Shown here: piece by piece, positions 6,439-15,596 of the stretch
How positions within the stretch are numbered: position 1 is the first letter of the stretch
Layout of the letters: each line of letters starts with the position of its first letter
Program-made: the position numbers and the translations under genes
Notes under the pieces: generated by a model
What the model saw: the letters and a program-made list of their open reading frames with translations, nothing else
Database searches by the model: none
Told to the model about the DNA's origin: nothing
NCBI GenBank assembly: GCA_964628835.1
Contig: CAZVME010000076.1
Span: forward strand, 1 to 15,596
Length of the DNA: 15,596 bases
From: JAAGZL01 sp964628835
GTDB lineage: Bacteria; Pseudomonadota; Gammaproteobacteria; Chromatiales; Chromatiaceae
Direction: 5' to 3'

Positions 6439-7736
6439 GATCCTGCCTCCAGCAGCATGGCGCCGCCCTGACCACCGCCGATGCAGAGGCTGGCAATGCC
6501 ACGTTTGGCGCTGTTCTGTTGCAGGGTTTTGAGTAGATGCAGCACAATCCTGGCGCCACTGGCACCCACCGGATGGCCCAGGCTGACGCCGCCGCCGTCC
6601 ACGTTCAGACGCTCCTCTGGGATGGCTGCAAACGGGGTGTCGATTCCCAGTTCATTCTGCATGTAGTTGCTATCCTTCCAGGCCTCGAGACAGGCCAGTA
6701 CCTGGGTGGCGAAGGCCTCGTTGATCTCCCAGTAATCTATGTTGCTGCCGTCGCCCCCGTTGCGCTGCAGCAGTCTGGCCATGGCGTGAACCGGTCCCAG
6801 CCCCATCTGGGACGGGTCCAGTGCAGACCATTGGGTGTCCAGGATGCGTCCCAGCACCGGAAGTTTGTATTCTGTTACCGCCTCTTTGGATGCCAACAGC
6901 AGCATGGCGGCGCCGTCTGATATCTGGGCGCTGTTACCGGCGGTAACTTTGCCGATGGGGCGGTCGAATACCGGCCTCAGTCTAGCCAGTTTTTCTACGC
7001 TGCTGTCCGGGCGCACACCGTCATCTCTCTCATGCAGCTTGCCTCTGCTGTCGAAGATGGGCTCTATCTCATCCAGACGTCCCTCCCTGCTGGCCAGATC
7101 CAGGCGTTGATGGCTGGTTACGGCAAAGCTGTCCATGCGCTGTCGGGATATGTTGAATCTCCAGGCCAGCTTCTCTGCGGTCTGTCCCATGGAGAGCCCC
7201 ACCACCGGATCGGTCAGGCCGCGCAGCAGGGCGATGATCAGTTGAAAATGGTGTGGGCGCAGGGCAGCCAGCTGTCTGCCTTTGTCGGCCATGGTCCTGG
7301 CCCGGTTCCAGTGCGCCAGCCAGGTCACCATGCGGTTGTTGAGCAGTACCGGGTGGTGACTCATGGCCTCGGTGCCGCCGGCCAGAACCAGATGGGAGCG
7401 ACCATTGGCTATGTTCTGGGCCGCGTTATCCAGGGCCTGCATGCCGGAGGCGCAGTTGCGTTGCACAGTCCAGGCCGGGACCAGATCGCCACAGCCCAGA
7501 CGCAGGGCCACGATGCGGGCGATATTGGCCTCGTCCGGGCCGGAGGAGACGCAGCCTAGGATCACCTCATCCAGCACCTCTGGCAGAAACGGTTGCCGGG
7601 CCAGCAGGGGCCTGCTGGCGGCCACTGCCAGATCGGAGGCGCGAAATGGGCCGGGGCCGCTGCGAGTCTTGAGAAATGGTGTGCGGTTGCCATCCACCAC
7701 ATAGACCGGTTGTGCGTAGGTATTGTTATTCTGCAT
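6435..7736 (-). CDS. fadI: 3-ketoacyl-CoA thiolase, FadI-like (beta-oxidation beta subunit)
   Basis: Cleaves 3-ketoacyl-CoA with free CoA to release acetyl-CoA and a shortened acyl-CoA. In the 433-aa protein the nucleophile is Cys95 in QRNCASGMQAL, followed by the AGGTEAMS loop (119-126). NEAF (339-342), GHPVGASGAR (387-396, His388) and CIGGGQGGA (418-426, Cys418 as acid/base) complete the thiolase active site. The length is close to FadI (436) and exceeds FadA (387). The loop NRARTMADKG...GLSMGQTAEKLA (144-191) corresponds to the FadI insertion NKARTM...GLRMGDTAEQMA, which supports the symbol. The start has a purine-rich GAGAG sequence just upstream. It is preceded by fadE (52-nt gap) and overlaps fadJ by 4 nt, so the two subunits of the trifunctional complex are translationally coupled. 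Confidence 0.92.
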   Translation of the reverse strand: MQNNNTYAQPVYVVDGNRTPFLKTRSGPGPFRASDLAVAASRPLLARQPFLPEVLDEVILGCVSSGPDEANIARIVALRLGCGDLVPAWTVQRNCASGMQALDNAAQNIANGRSHLVLAGGTEAMSHHPVLLNNRMVTWLAHWNRARTMADKGRQLAALRPHHFQLIIALLRGLTDPVVGLSMGQTAEKLAWRFNISRQRMDSFAVTSHQRLDLASREGRLDEIEPIFDSRGKLHERDDGVRPDSSVEKLARLRPVFDRPIGKVTAGNSAQISDGAAMLLLASKEAVTEYKLPVLGRILDTQWSALDPSQMGLGPVHAMARLLQRNGGDGSNIDYWEINEAFATQVLACLEAWKDSNYMQNELGIDTPFAAIPEERLNVDGGGVSLGHPVGASGARIVLHLLKTLQQNSAKRGIASLCIGGGQGGAMLLEAGS

Positions 7737-7788
7737 GTTCTTCTCTCACCAGATCCGTCATCATATCGACCACCCATGGTTGAAAAAT

Positions 7789-10281
7789 CTATGGGGTCTC
7801 GGCGTCTGCTTTCGGTTTGGCCTTTGGTTTTGCTGTCTTTGCTCTTGGTTTTGGGGTGGCCCTTGATTTCAGGTCTTTGAATGCATCCACCTGAATTACC
7901 CGGTCCCTCAGCACCTCGGCGTGGGCCAGCTTATCAGCCTGACCCTGATTGATCACACCCTGCTCCAGGGCCTGTTCCACTAATCCTTGATCACCCTCGC
8001 GGCTTATCTTGCCGACGTGTCTGGCATCGCGCAGTAGCTTCCCCACCGGTGCAGCGGCAAATGCGGCCTCCAAGGCCAGATCCAGCAGGCCCACCTTCTC
8101 ATCTGGGTTTCTGGAGGTGTAGATATGCTCGGTGAGTCGGTCCCGGGTGTCGCTGGGTTGCAGCAACAGCTTGGCCGCCGCCTTGTCCATGCGGTCTGTG
8201 GGGCGGTGAAACCTGATGTCGGTGGGGAATACCAGAAACCGCAGGATCCAGGCCAGGGGGCGTAGTGGCAGGTTCCGAAACAGTCCGTGCAGTGCCTCAT
8301 GCATGCGGTGGAGAGAGTCTTCCATGGCCCACTGCATCAGCGGCAGTTCCTGCTCCGGTTTGCCGTGGTTTATGAACTGTTTGAGGGTGGCGCTGGCGAT
8401 GTATAGCTCACTCAATAGATCACCTAGTCGGGACGACAGGCGCTCCTTGCGTTTGAGCGCCCCACCCAGGGTCATCAATGCCACATCGGCGGAGAGGGCG
8501 AAGGCGGCGCTCATCCAGTTGAGACGCTGAAAGTAGAGTCCGGCAACGCCAGATACTGGTTTGCTGGAGAGGCGACCGTGGCTCAGACCCAGCCAGAAGG
8601 TGCGGGCGATATTGGCCATTACAAAGATGACGTGATTGAACAGGGCTCGGTCGAATTTTCTGACCGCCAGCTCCTCATTATCTTCGTTTACTGCCTCGAG
8701 TTCTCCCAAAATATGGGGGTGGCAGCGGATGGCGCCCTGGCCGAATATGATCATGCTGCGGGTGAGAATATTCGCACCCTCAACGGTTATGGCGATGGGT
8801 ATGGCCTGGTAGGCCCGCCCCCACAGATTGGCCGGACCCAGGCAGATACCGCTGCCGCCCTGGATATCCATAGCGTCGTTTACCACCTGGCGGTAGCGTT
8901 CGGTGGTGTGGTATTTGATGATGGCGGAGATCACCGATGGGTTTTCGCCGCTATCCAGCCCGTCCAGGGTGAGTTGGCGGGTTGCGTCCATCTGATAGGT
9001 CATGCCGGCGATGCGCGCCAGGGCCTCTTCCACTCCTTCAAAGCGGCCGATGGGCATGCCGAACTGTTGTCTGACTGCGGCGTAGGCACCGGTGTAGCGG
9101 CTGGCCATCTTGCCAGCCCCGGTGGATAGCGCCGGCAGGGAGATACCGCGTCCCTCGGACAGGCTCTCCACCAGCATACGCCAACCCTGGCCGACCCGTT
9201 CCTGGCCGCCGATGATGAAGTCCATGGGGATGAATACATCCCGGCCCCGGGTGGGTCCATTCTGGAATGGGATATTTAGGGGCATGTGACGTTCACCCAC
9301 TTCCACACCCTTGGTGCTACGCGGGATCAGTGCCACGGTGACGCCAAGATCTTCAGTGTCGCCCAGCAGGTGGTCCGGGTCTTCCAGCTTGAAGGCCAGG
9401 CCGATCAGGGTGGCAACCGGGGCCAGGGTGATGTAGCGCTTATCCCAGTTCAGGCGCATGCCCAGGGTCTTTTTGCCCTTGTACGTACCCTCGGTGACTA
9501 TGCCCAGATCCGGGATGGCTCCCGCGTCGCTGCCCGCCTTGGGGCCGGTGAGGGCGAAGCATGGCACCTCTTTGCCGGAGGCCAGTCTATACAGGTACTG
9601 CTCTTTCTGCTCTTCGGTTCCATAGTGCAGCAGCAGTTTGGCCGGTCCCAGCGAGTTTGGAACCATGACGGTAACCGCCGCGGCGATACTCTTGCTGGCG
9701 ATCTTCATCACGATGGTGGAGTGGGCCAGGGCGGAGAACTCCAGTCCGCCGTAGCTCTTGGGGATGATCATCCCGAACAGGCCCGAATCCTTGATGAACT
9801 CCCAGACCTTGGGCGGCATGGACTGGTCGTGATGGGTAATTTGCCAGTCGTCCAGCATCTGGCAGAGTTCGCCTACAGTGCCATCTATATAGGCCTGCTC
9901 TTCGCTACTCAGTTCTGATTTGGGGTACTGCAACAGATCATCCCAGTTGGGGCTGCCGCTGAATAGTTCGCCATCCCACCACACATTGCCGGCATCCAGC
10001 GCCTCCTGCTCGGTTTTCGACATTCTGGGCATCACCTTGCGAAACTGATGCAGTAGAGGGGCGCTTATCCAGTACCGACGCTGTTCCGTGGCCAGGTAAA
10101 TGGAGAGGCAGGTGGCGTAGATGATCCAGAAAAAAATGGCCCACCCTAGCGCCAGCAGATAGCTGAGCTGAAGAACAGTAAGCAACAGTGGTATGGCCAC
10201 AATCCATACACTGGGCTTGGCTGGCTTATAGGCCAGTCTCCATAGCGTTATCAATACCAGAGCAATACCGATAATGGTCAC
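7789..10281 (-). CDS. fadE: Membrane-anchored acyl-CoA dehydrogenase, FadE type, with basic C-terminal tail
   Basis: Introduces the trans-2 double bond into acyl-CoA, the first oxidation of the beta-oxidation cycle, using FAD. Length (830 aa) fits long FadE (814 in E. coli), not the ~380-aa soluble enzymes. Hydrophobic segments at about 2-18 and 28-62 anchor the N-terminus. The dehydrogenase core holds the flavin-side motif FALTGPKAGSDAG (242-254), SEGRGISLPAL (375-385), MDIQGGSGICLGP (471-483) and ITVEGANILTRSMIIFGQGA (498-517), nearly identical to recalled E. coli FadE, with Glu501 the likely catalytic base. A FadE-specific C-terminal domain follows. The last ~25 residues form a Lys/Pro/Ala tail absent from recalled E. 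coli FadE. The start is GTG, with GGGAG 8 nt upstream and the first membrane helix right after it. It is the first gene of the run. The electron acceptor (ETF system) is not in the window. Confidence 0.94.
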   Translation of the reverse strand: MTIIGIALVLITLWRLAYKPAKPSVWIVAIPLLLTVLQLSYLLALGWAIFFWIIYATCLSIYLATEQRRYWISAPLLHQFRKVMPRMSKTEQEALDAGNVWWDGELFSGSPNWDDLLQYPKSELSSEEQAYIDGTVGELCQMLDDWQITHHDQSMPPKVWEFIKDSGLFGMIIPKSYGGLEFSALAHSTIVMKIASKSIAAAVTVMVPNSLGPAKLLLHYGTEEQKEQYLYRLASGKEVPCFALTGPKAGSDAGAIPDLGIVTEGTYKGKKTLGMRLNWDKRYITLAPVATLIGLAFKLEDPDHLLGDTEDLGVTVALIPRSTKGVEVGERHMPLNIPFQNGPTRGRDVFIPMDFIIGGQERVGQGWRMLVESLSEGRGISLPALSTGAGKMASRYTGAYAAVRQQFGMPIGRFEGVEEALARIAGMTYQMDATRQLTLDGLDSGENPSVISAIIKYHTTERYRQVVNDAMDIQGGSGICLGPANLWGRAYQAIPIAITVEGANILTRSMIIFGQGAIRCHPHILGELEAVNEDNEELAVRKFDRALFNHVIFVMANIARTFWLGLSHGRLSSKPVSGVAGLYFQRLNWMSAAFALSADVALMTLGGALKRKERLSSRLGDLLSELYIASATLKQFINHGKPEQELPLMQWAMEDSLHRMHEALHGLFRNLPLRPLAWILRFLVFPTDIRFHRPTDRMDKAAAKLLLQPSDTRDRLTEHIYTSRNPDEKVGLLDLALEAAFAAAPVGKLLRDARHVGKISREGDQGLVEQALEQGVINQGQADKLAHAEVLRDRVIQVDAFKDLKSRATPKPRAKTAKPKAKPKADAETP

Positions 10282-10711
10282 TACTGTGTCTCCCGAGGTT
10301 TTTGAATGGAGTTGCCGCTGTTATTGTTTTCGTAATCCATAATATTGGTACTCGTGGTACGTCCTGTTTGGATTCAAATTTATGTGTTCCCGGTCTATTT
10401 GATTGTTTTGTTTATGGGTGGTTCCAGGTTGTGTGTAGACGCAGACCCCTTTTTTAATAACCAAAACCATAGGCACTGCCCAAGCACAAGAGCTGTGTAC
10501 AAAAGTATAGACCAATCAGCGGCGGCCCAAGGCGATTGAGATGCAGCCTTTTTATATGGGTAGTTCAAATGGTAGGATAAATGTCAGACCCGGTGGTTGG
10601 GCAATGCATAAAATTCTGGCCGCATGGGGTTTGAAGTTGTGTCTGGGTCTGTGTGTTCTGGTCGCAAAATGGTTATTGTTGGTTATTTGTCCAGGTGTTT
10701 TCTGAAGCTTT
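10282..10711. other. 430-bp divergent intergenic region between fadE and the shikimate kinase gene
   Basis: This AT-richer region should hold the divergent promoters of the fad run (minus) and the shikimate-kinase-like gene (plus). On the minus strand TATTAT (10339-10344) and TATACT (10504-10509) could be -10 elements, but neither has a good -35 at 16-18 nt. On the plus strand no convincing pair was found. GGTAC occurs twice, 9 bp apart (10347-10360), next to a site partly like a FadR operator. Short ORFs here lack SD support and family features. The fadE SD (GGGAG) lies at the left edge. Confidence 0.5.
10355..10365. promoter_or_regulatory. Possible fatty-acid regulator site (FadR-like half match)
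   Basis: TGGTACGTCCT resembles the core of the E. coli fadB operator (TGGTACGACCA), with 9 of 11 bases the same and the outer palindrome missing. It lies about 75 bp upstream of fadE, between the gene and the upstream part of its probable promoter region. FadR itself is limited to some gammaproteobacterial groups. This is weak evidence and the match may be chance. Confidence 0.2.
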
Positions 10712-11269
10712 ATGAATATTGTTCTTATTGGAATGCGGGGTGCTGGTAAATCTAATATCAGCCGGCGTCTGAGTTTTCTTACCAAACGACCAGTGTTCTC
10801 CACAGATTTACTTATCGAGTATGAGAACGGAGGCAGGTCTATTCCAGAGATAATCGCCGAAACCGCTGGTGACTGGCAGCTGTTTAGGCAGATGGAGTTT
10901 GAGGTGACGCAGAAGATCGCAGTCATGGACAATGCGATAATCGACTGCGGTGGTGGCGTGATTGTGGATGTGGCCGATGATGGCAGCGAGATCTTCAGTC
11001 AGCGCAAGGTCGATCTGCTGAAGGCCAATGGCCAGGTGGTGTGGCTGAAGGGTGACATCGAGCGCCTGGCGGCCAAGGTAAAGGGCGACCAGCGCCGGCC
11101 GACACTGGATGAGACCAGATCGGCACAAGAGGTTATGCAGCGGCGTCTGCCGTTTTACCAGCAGGCAGCAGATATCGTTCTGGATATTGAGGGTAAACGG
11201 CGCAGCAAGATTGCCCGTAAGATCTACCGCAAGTTCTACAACCAGGAGCCACCGAATATTACCCTGTAA
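10712..11269 (+). CDS. Shikimate kinase-like P-loop kinase (AroK/AroL family), stand-alone
   Basis: Shikimate kinase phosphorylates shikimate with ATP in the chorismate pathway. The 185-aa protein has Walker A GMRGAGKS (7-14), Asp32 in FSTDLLIE, FRQMEFE (58-64) for the conserved FRxxE with substrate-binding Arg59, the GGG turn in CGGGVI (79-84), a lid-like DQRRPTLDE (126-134), and RLPFYQQAADIVLDIE (145-160) matching the family's R-x-P-x-Y-x-x-x-A-D end. All hallmark residues are present, so activity is plausible. The surroundings differ from the usual aroK-aroB pair: it sits between the fad run and carAB, so it may be a second copy or a paralog with a changed substrate. The SD is poor (CTGAAG just before the ATG). 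No symbol is given, because orthology to aroK cannot be judged without the rest of the genome. Confidence 0.8.
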   Translation: MNIVLIGMRGAGKSNISRRLSFLTKRPVFSTDLLIEYENGGRSIPEIIAETAGDWQLFRQMEFEVTQKIAVMDNAIIDCGGGVIVDVADDGSEIFSQRKVDLLKANGQVVWLKGDIERLAAKVKGDQRRPTLDETRSAQEVMQRRLPFYQQAADIVLDIEGKRRSKIARKIYRKFYNQEPPNITL

Positions 11270-11290
11270 GAGGCAACGGGGAGATACACC

Positions 11291-11365
11291 GTGGCATTTT
11301 CAATACCGCGCATGCCAAACCAGATGGATAATACCTCTGTAACGCTGGCCGATATATCAGCGTAA
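11291..11365 (+). CDS. Possible 24-codon small ORF or leader peptide after the shikimate kinase gene
   Basis: A GTG codon follows GGGGAG by 7 nt, the best-looking SD in this stretch, and opens a frame of 24 codons ending in TAA (VAFSIPRMPNQMDNTSVTLADISA). It starts 21 nt after the shikimate kinase stop. Its last codons and stop lie in the first inverted repeat of the carA leader (ACGCTG/CAGCGT). A coupled small protein or a leader peptide that influences carA expression are both conceivable. No run of regulatory codons such as Arg is present, and an ORF this short could be chance. Confidence 0.25.
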   Translation: MAFSIPRMPNQMDNTSVTLADISA

Positions 11366-11572
11366 CCTACACTGTAGGTCGGTATTTAGCAGTAAACTGT
11401 TTCCGAATCTGTTTCGGGCAAAATAACTCCTCAAAACTGGCGGAATACGCCGGATTCAGATAGACGAAACACTCCGTATCAAGTAAAATTCCGCCAGTTG
11501 GCGATGCTGTGGTTCAGCAATGCCGCTCCCTGATAAATTATTGTTTTCGGGCGTACCTGATTGGTTCGCCCG
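11342..11572 (+). promoter_or_regulatory. Structured leader region upstream of carA
   Basis: Five inverted repeats are packed in the stretch between the shikimate kinase gene and carA: ACGCTG/CAGCGT with a 10-nt loop (11342-11363); ACCTAC/GTAGGT with a 3-nt loop (11365-11379); CCGAA/TTCGG with a 5-nt loop (11403-11417); a perfect 12-bp pair AACTGGCGGAAT/ATTCCGCCAGTT with a 41-nt loop (11435-11499); and CGGGCG/CGCCCG with a 13-nt loop (11548-11572), ending 14 nt before the carA SD. None is followed by a U-tract, so classical intrinsic attenuation is not obvious. Carbamoyl-phosphate synthetase operons are commonly controlled by pyrimidines and arginine. No clear ArgR box was found. The pairings are seen; a regulatory role is inferred. 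Confidence 0.5.
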
Positions 11573-11586
11573 GTTTAGCATGCCTG

Positions 11587-11593
11587 AAGAGGA
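11587..11593 (+). promoter_or_regulatory. Shine-Dalgarno that sets the TTG start of carA
   Basis: AAGAGGA ends 8 nt before the TTG codon. The downstream reading (RKAALLVLEDG) matches the E. coli CarA N-terminus (IKSALLVLEDG) position for position, which confirms TTG rather than the GTG 31 codons upstream. Confidence 0.85.
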
Positions 11594-11601
11594 CAGTTTC
11601 C

Positions 11602-12744
11602 TTGAGAAAAGCCGCTTTATTGGTCCTTGAAGATGGAACCCTGTTCCGGGGTTACTCTATTGGAGCCGATGGTCAGACCGTTGGTGAGGTGGTTTTCAAT
11701 ACTGCCATCACCGGCTACCAGGAGATCCTGACCGACCCATCCTACTCCAGACAGATCGTTACCCTGACCTATCCGCATATCGGCAACACCGGCATCAATG
11801 ATGAAGACGAGGAGTCGACCTCGATTCATGCGGCCGGGCTGATTATCCGCGATCTGCCACTGCTGGTGAGCAACTGGCGCAGTCAAAAATCGCTGGATCA
11901 GTACCTGTCTGAGAACGGCATAGTGGCAATCTCAGATATAGATACGCGCAAACTTACTCGCATCCTGCGCGAGAAGGGCGCCCAGAGTGGCTGCCTGATT
12001 GCAGGCGACGACATCAACGAGGCGGCGGCGCTGGCAGCGGCCCAGGGTTTTCCCGGCCTCAAGGGAATGGATCTGGCCAAAGAGGTTACCACCGCCAACT
12101 CCTATGAGTGGACCCAAGGCAGTTGGGAGCTGGAGCAGGGGTTGCCACAAGCCCATGCCTTCTCTGCCGAGGAGCTGCCCCATCATGTGGTGGCCTACGA
12201 CTATGGCATCAAACGTAACATCCTGCGCATGCTGGTGGATCGTGGTTGCCGCGTAACCGTGGTGCCGGCGCAGACCCCGGCCAGCGAAGTGCTGGCGCTG
12301 CAACCGGATGGTATTTTTCTCTCCAACGGCCCTGGCGACCCGGAGCCATGTGACTATGCCATCGAAGCCATCCAACAGGTGGTGGATAGTGCCATCCCGG
12401 TGTTTGGCATCTGCCTGGGACACCAGCTTCTCTCTCTGGCCAGTGGTGCCCAGACCGTGAAGATGAAGTTTGGACACCATGGCGCCAACCACCCGGTACA
12501 GGATCTGAACAACAAGATGGTGATGATCAGCAGCCAGAACCATGGCTTTGCCGTGGACGAGACCAGTCTGCCGGAAAACCTGGAGGCGACACACCGTTCT
12601 CTGTTTGATGACTCCCTGCAGGGGATTTATCGTACGGACAAGCCAGCCTTCGGATTTCAGGGGCACCCTGAGGCAAGCCCGGGCCCACATGATGTGGCTC
12701 CGGTTTTCGATCATTTTATAGAGTTGATGGAGCAGAGATCTTAA
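11602..12744 (+). CDS. carA: Carbamoyl-phosphate synthase small (glutaminase) subunit
   Basis: Hydrolyses glutamine and passes ammonia through the CarA-CarB tunnel to make carbamoyl phosphate for UMP and arginine synthesis in the cytoplasm. The 380-aa protein is as long as E. coli CarA (382) and follows it closely: VLEDGTLF (8-15), NTAITGYQEILTDPSYSRQI (33-52), ADIDTRKLTR-like DIDTRKLTR (112-120), GMDLAKEVTT (155-164), and a C-terminal class I glutamine amidotransferase domain with FGICLGHQ (nucleophile Cys271), MKFGHHGANHPV (288-299), and QGHPEASPGPHD, where His355 and Glu357 complete the triad. The start is TTG, chosen from the SD and from the homologous N-terminus. carB follows after 34 nt in the usual carAB order. 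A long inverted-repeat-rich leader precedes it. Confidence 0.97.
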   Translation: MRKAALLVLEDGTLFRGYSIGADGQTVGEVVFNTAITGYQEILTDPSYSRQIVTLTYPHIGNTGINDEDEESTSIHAAGLIIRDLPLLVSNWRSQKSLDQYLSENGIVAISDIDTRKLTRILREKGAQSGCLIAGDDINEAAALAAAQGFPGLKGMDLAKEVTTANSYEWTQGSWELEQGLPQAHAFSAEELPHHVVAYDYGIKRNILRMLVDRGCRVTVVPAQTPASEVLALQPDGIFLSNGPGDPEPCDYAIEAIQQVVDSAIPVFGICLGHQLLSLASGAQTVKMKFGHHGANHPVQDLNNKMVMISSQNHGFAVDETSLPENLEATHRSLFDDSLQGIYRTDKPAFGFQGHPEASPGPHDVAPVFDHFIELMEQRS

Positions 12745-12778
12745 TCGCCTCTGCGTTACTGCGGATCTAAATTTTACT

Positions 12779-15596
<2,818 letters not shown>

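Noticed and set aside
9286..9918. 210-aa plus-strand ORF inside fadE, and similar long antisense ORFs over fadE, fadI, carA and carB
   Set aside because: Long antisense frames are expected opposite GC-rich genes; the translations show no coherent domains and the sense genes are unmistakable.
10321..10515. 64-aa minus-strand ORF upstream of fadE
   Set aside because: No SD, no recognisable domain or signal peptide, and it overlaps the probable fad promoter region.
10529..10555. AAGGC/GCCTT followed by T5 as a plus-strand terminator
   Set aside because: The stem is only 5 bp with a 12-nt loop, and no plus-strand gene lies upstream to be terminated.
10552..10932. 126-aa minus-strand ORF over the start of the shikimate kinase gene
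   Set aside because: Antisense shadow of a gene with clear family motifs; no SD or family features of its own.
11441..11460. ArgR box in the carA leader (GAAT...ATTC)
   Set aside because: The half-sites are 7 nt apart instead of the 4 nt required by the ARG box, and the flanking bases do not fit.

Overview
The window looks like chromosomal DNA of a gammaproteobacterium with moderate-to-high GC. CarA and CarB follow the Escherichia coli proteins almost motif for motif. The fatty-acid genes are the long membrane-anchored FadE type and the FadI/FadJ type, both common in Gammaproteobacteria. No rRNA, tRNA, transposase or CRISPR array was seen. Family assignments rest on motifs and on recalled reference sequences, not on searches.

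Left part (1-2129, genes on the minus strand): a heptanucleotide tandem repeat, a short SRAP-domain protein (YedK/HMCES family, abasic-site binding), a spacer holding an imperfect inverted repeat, and a Y-family translesion DNA polymerase. The polymerase has a well-spaced promoter whose -35/-10 spacer contains GTTC-N7-GTTC, the direct-repeat form of LexA box known from Alphaproteobacteria. The two genes read as a small damage-tolerance cassette and are the most interesting part of the window. A strong symmetric terminator closes this part.

Middle part (2150-10281, minus strand): first a small secreted acidic protein built from two copies of a degenerate 17-residue unit. Then comes a tight gene run, transcribed fadE > fadI > fadJ > long-chain acyl-CoA synthetase. 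The first two genes are 52 nt apart, the next pair overlaps by 4 nt (ATGA), and the last pair is 3 nt apart. Together they supply fatty-acid activation, acyl-CoA dehydrogenation, hydration, 3-hydroxyacyl oxidation and thiolysis, a complete long-chain beta-oxidation spiral. A 430-bp gene-free region separates this unit from the divergent genes to the right.

Right part (10712-15596, plus strand): a stand-alone shikimate-kinase-like protein, a roughly 330-nt leader rich in inverted repeats (with a possible 24-codon ORF), carA with a TTG start, and carB, which runs off the window. CarAB makes carbamoyl phosphate for pyrimidine and arginine synthesis.
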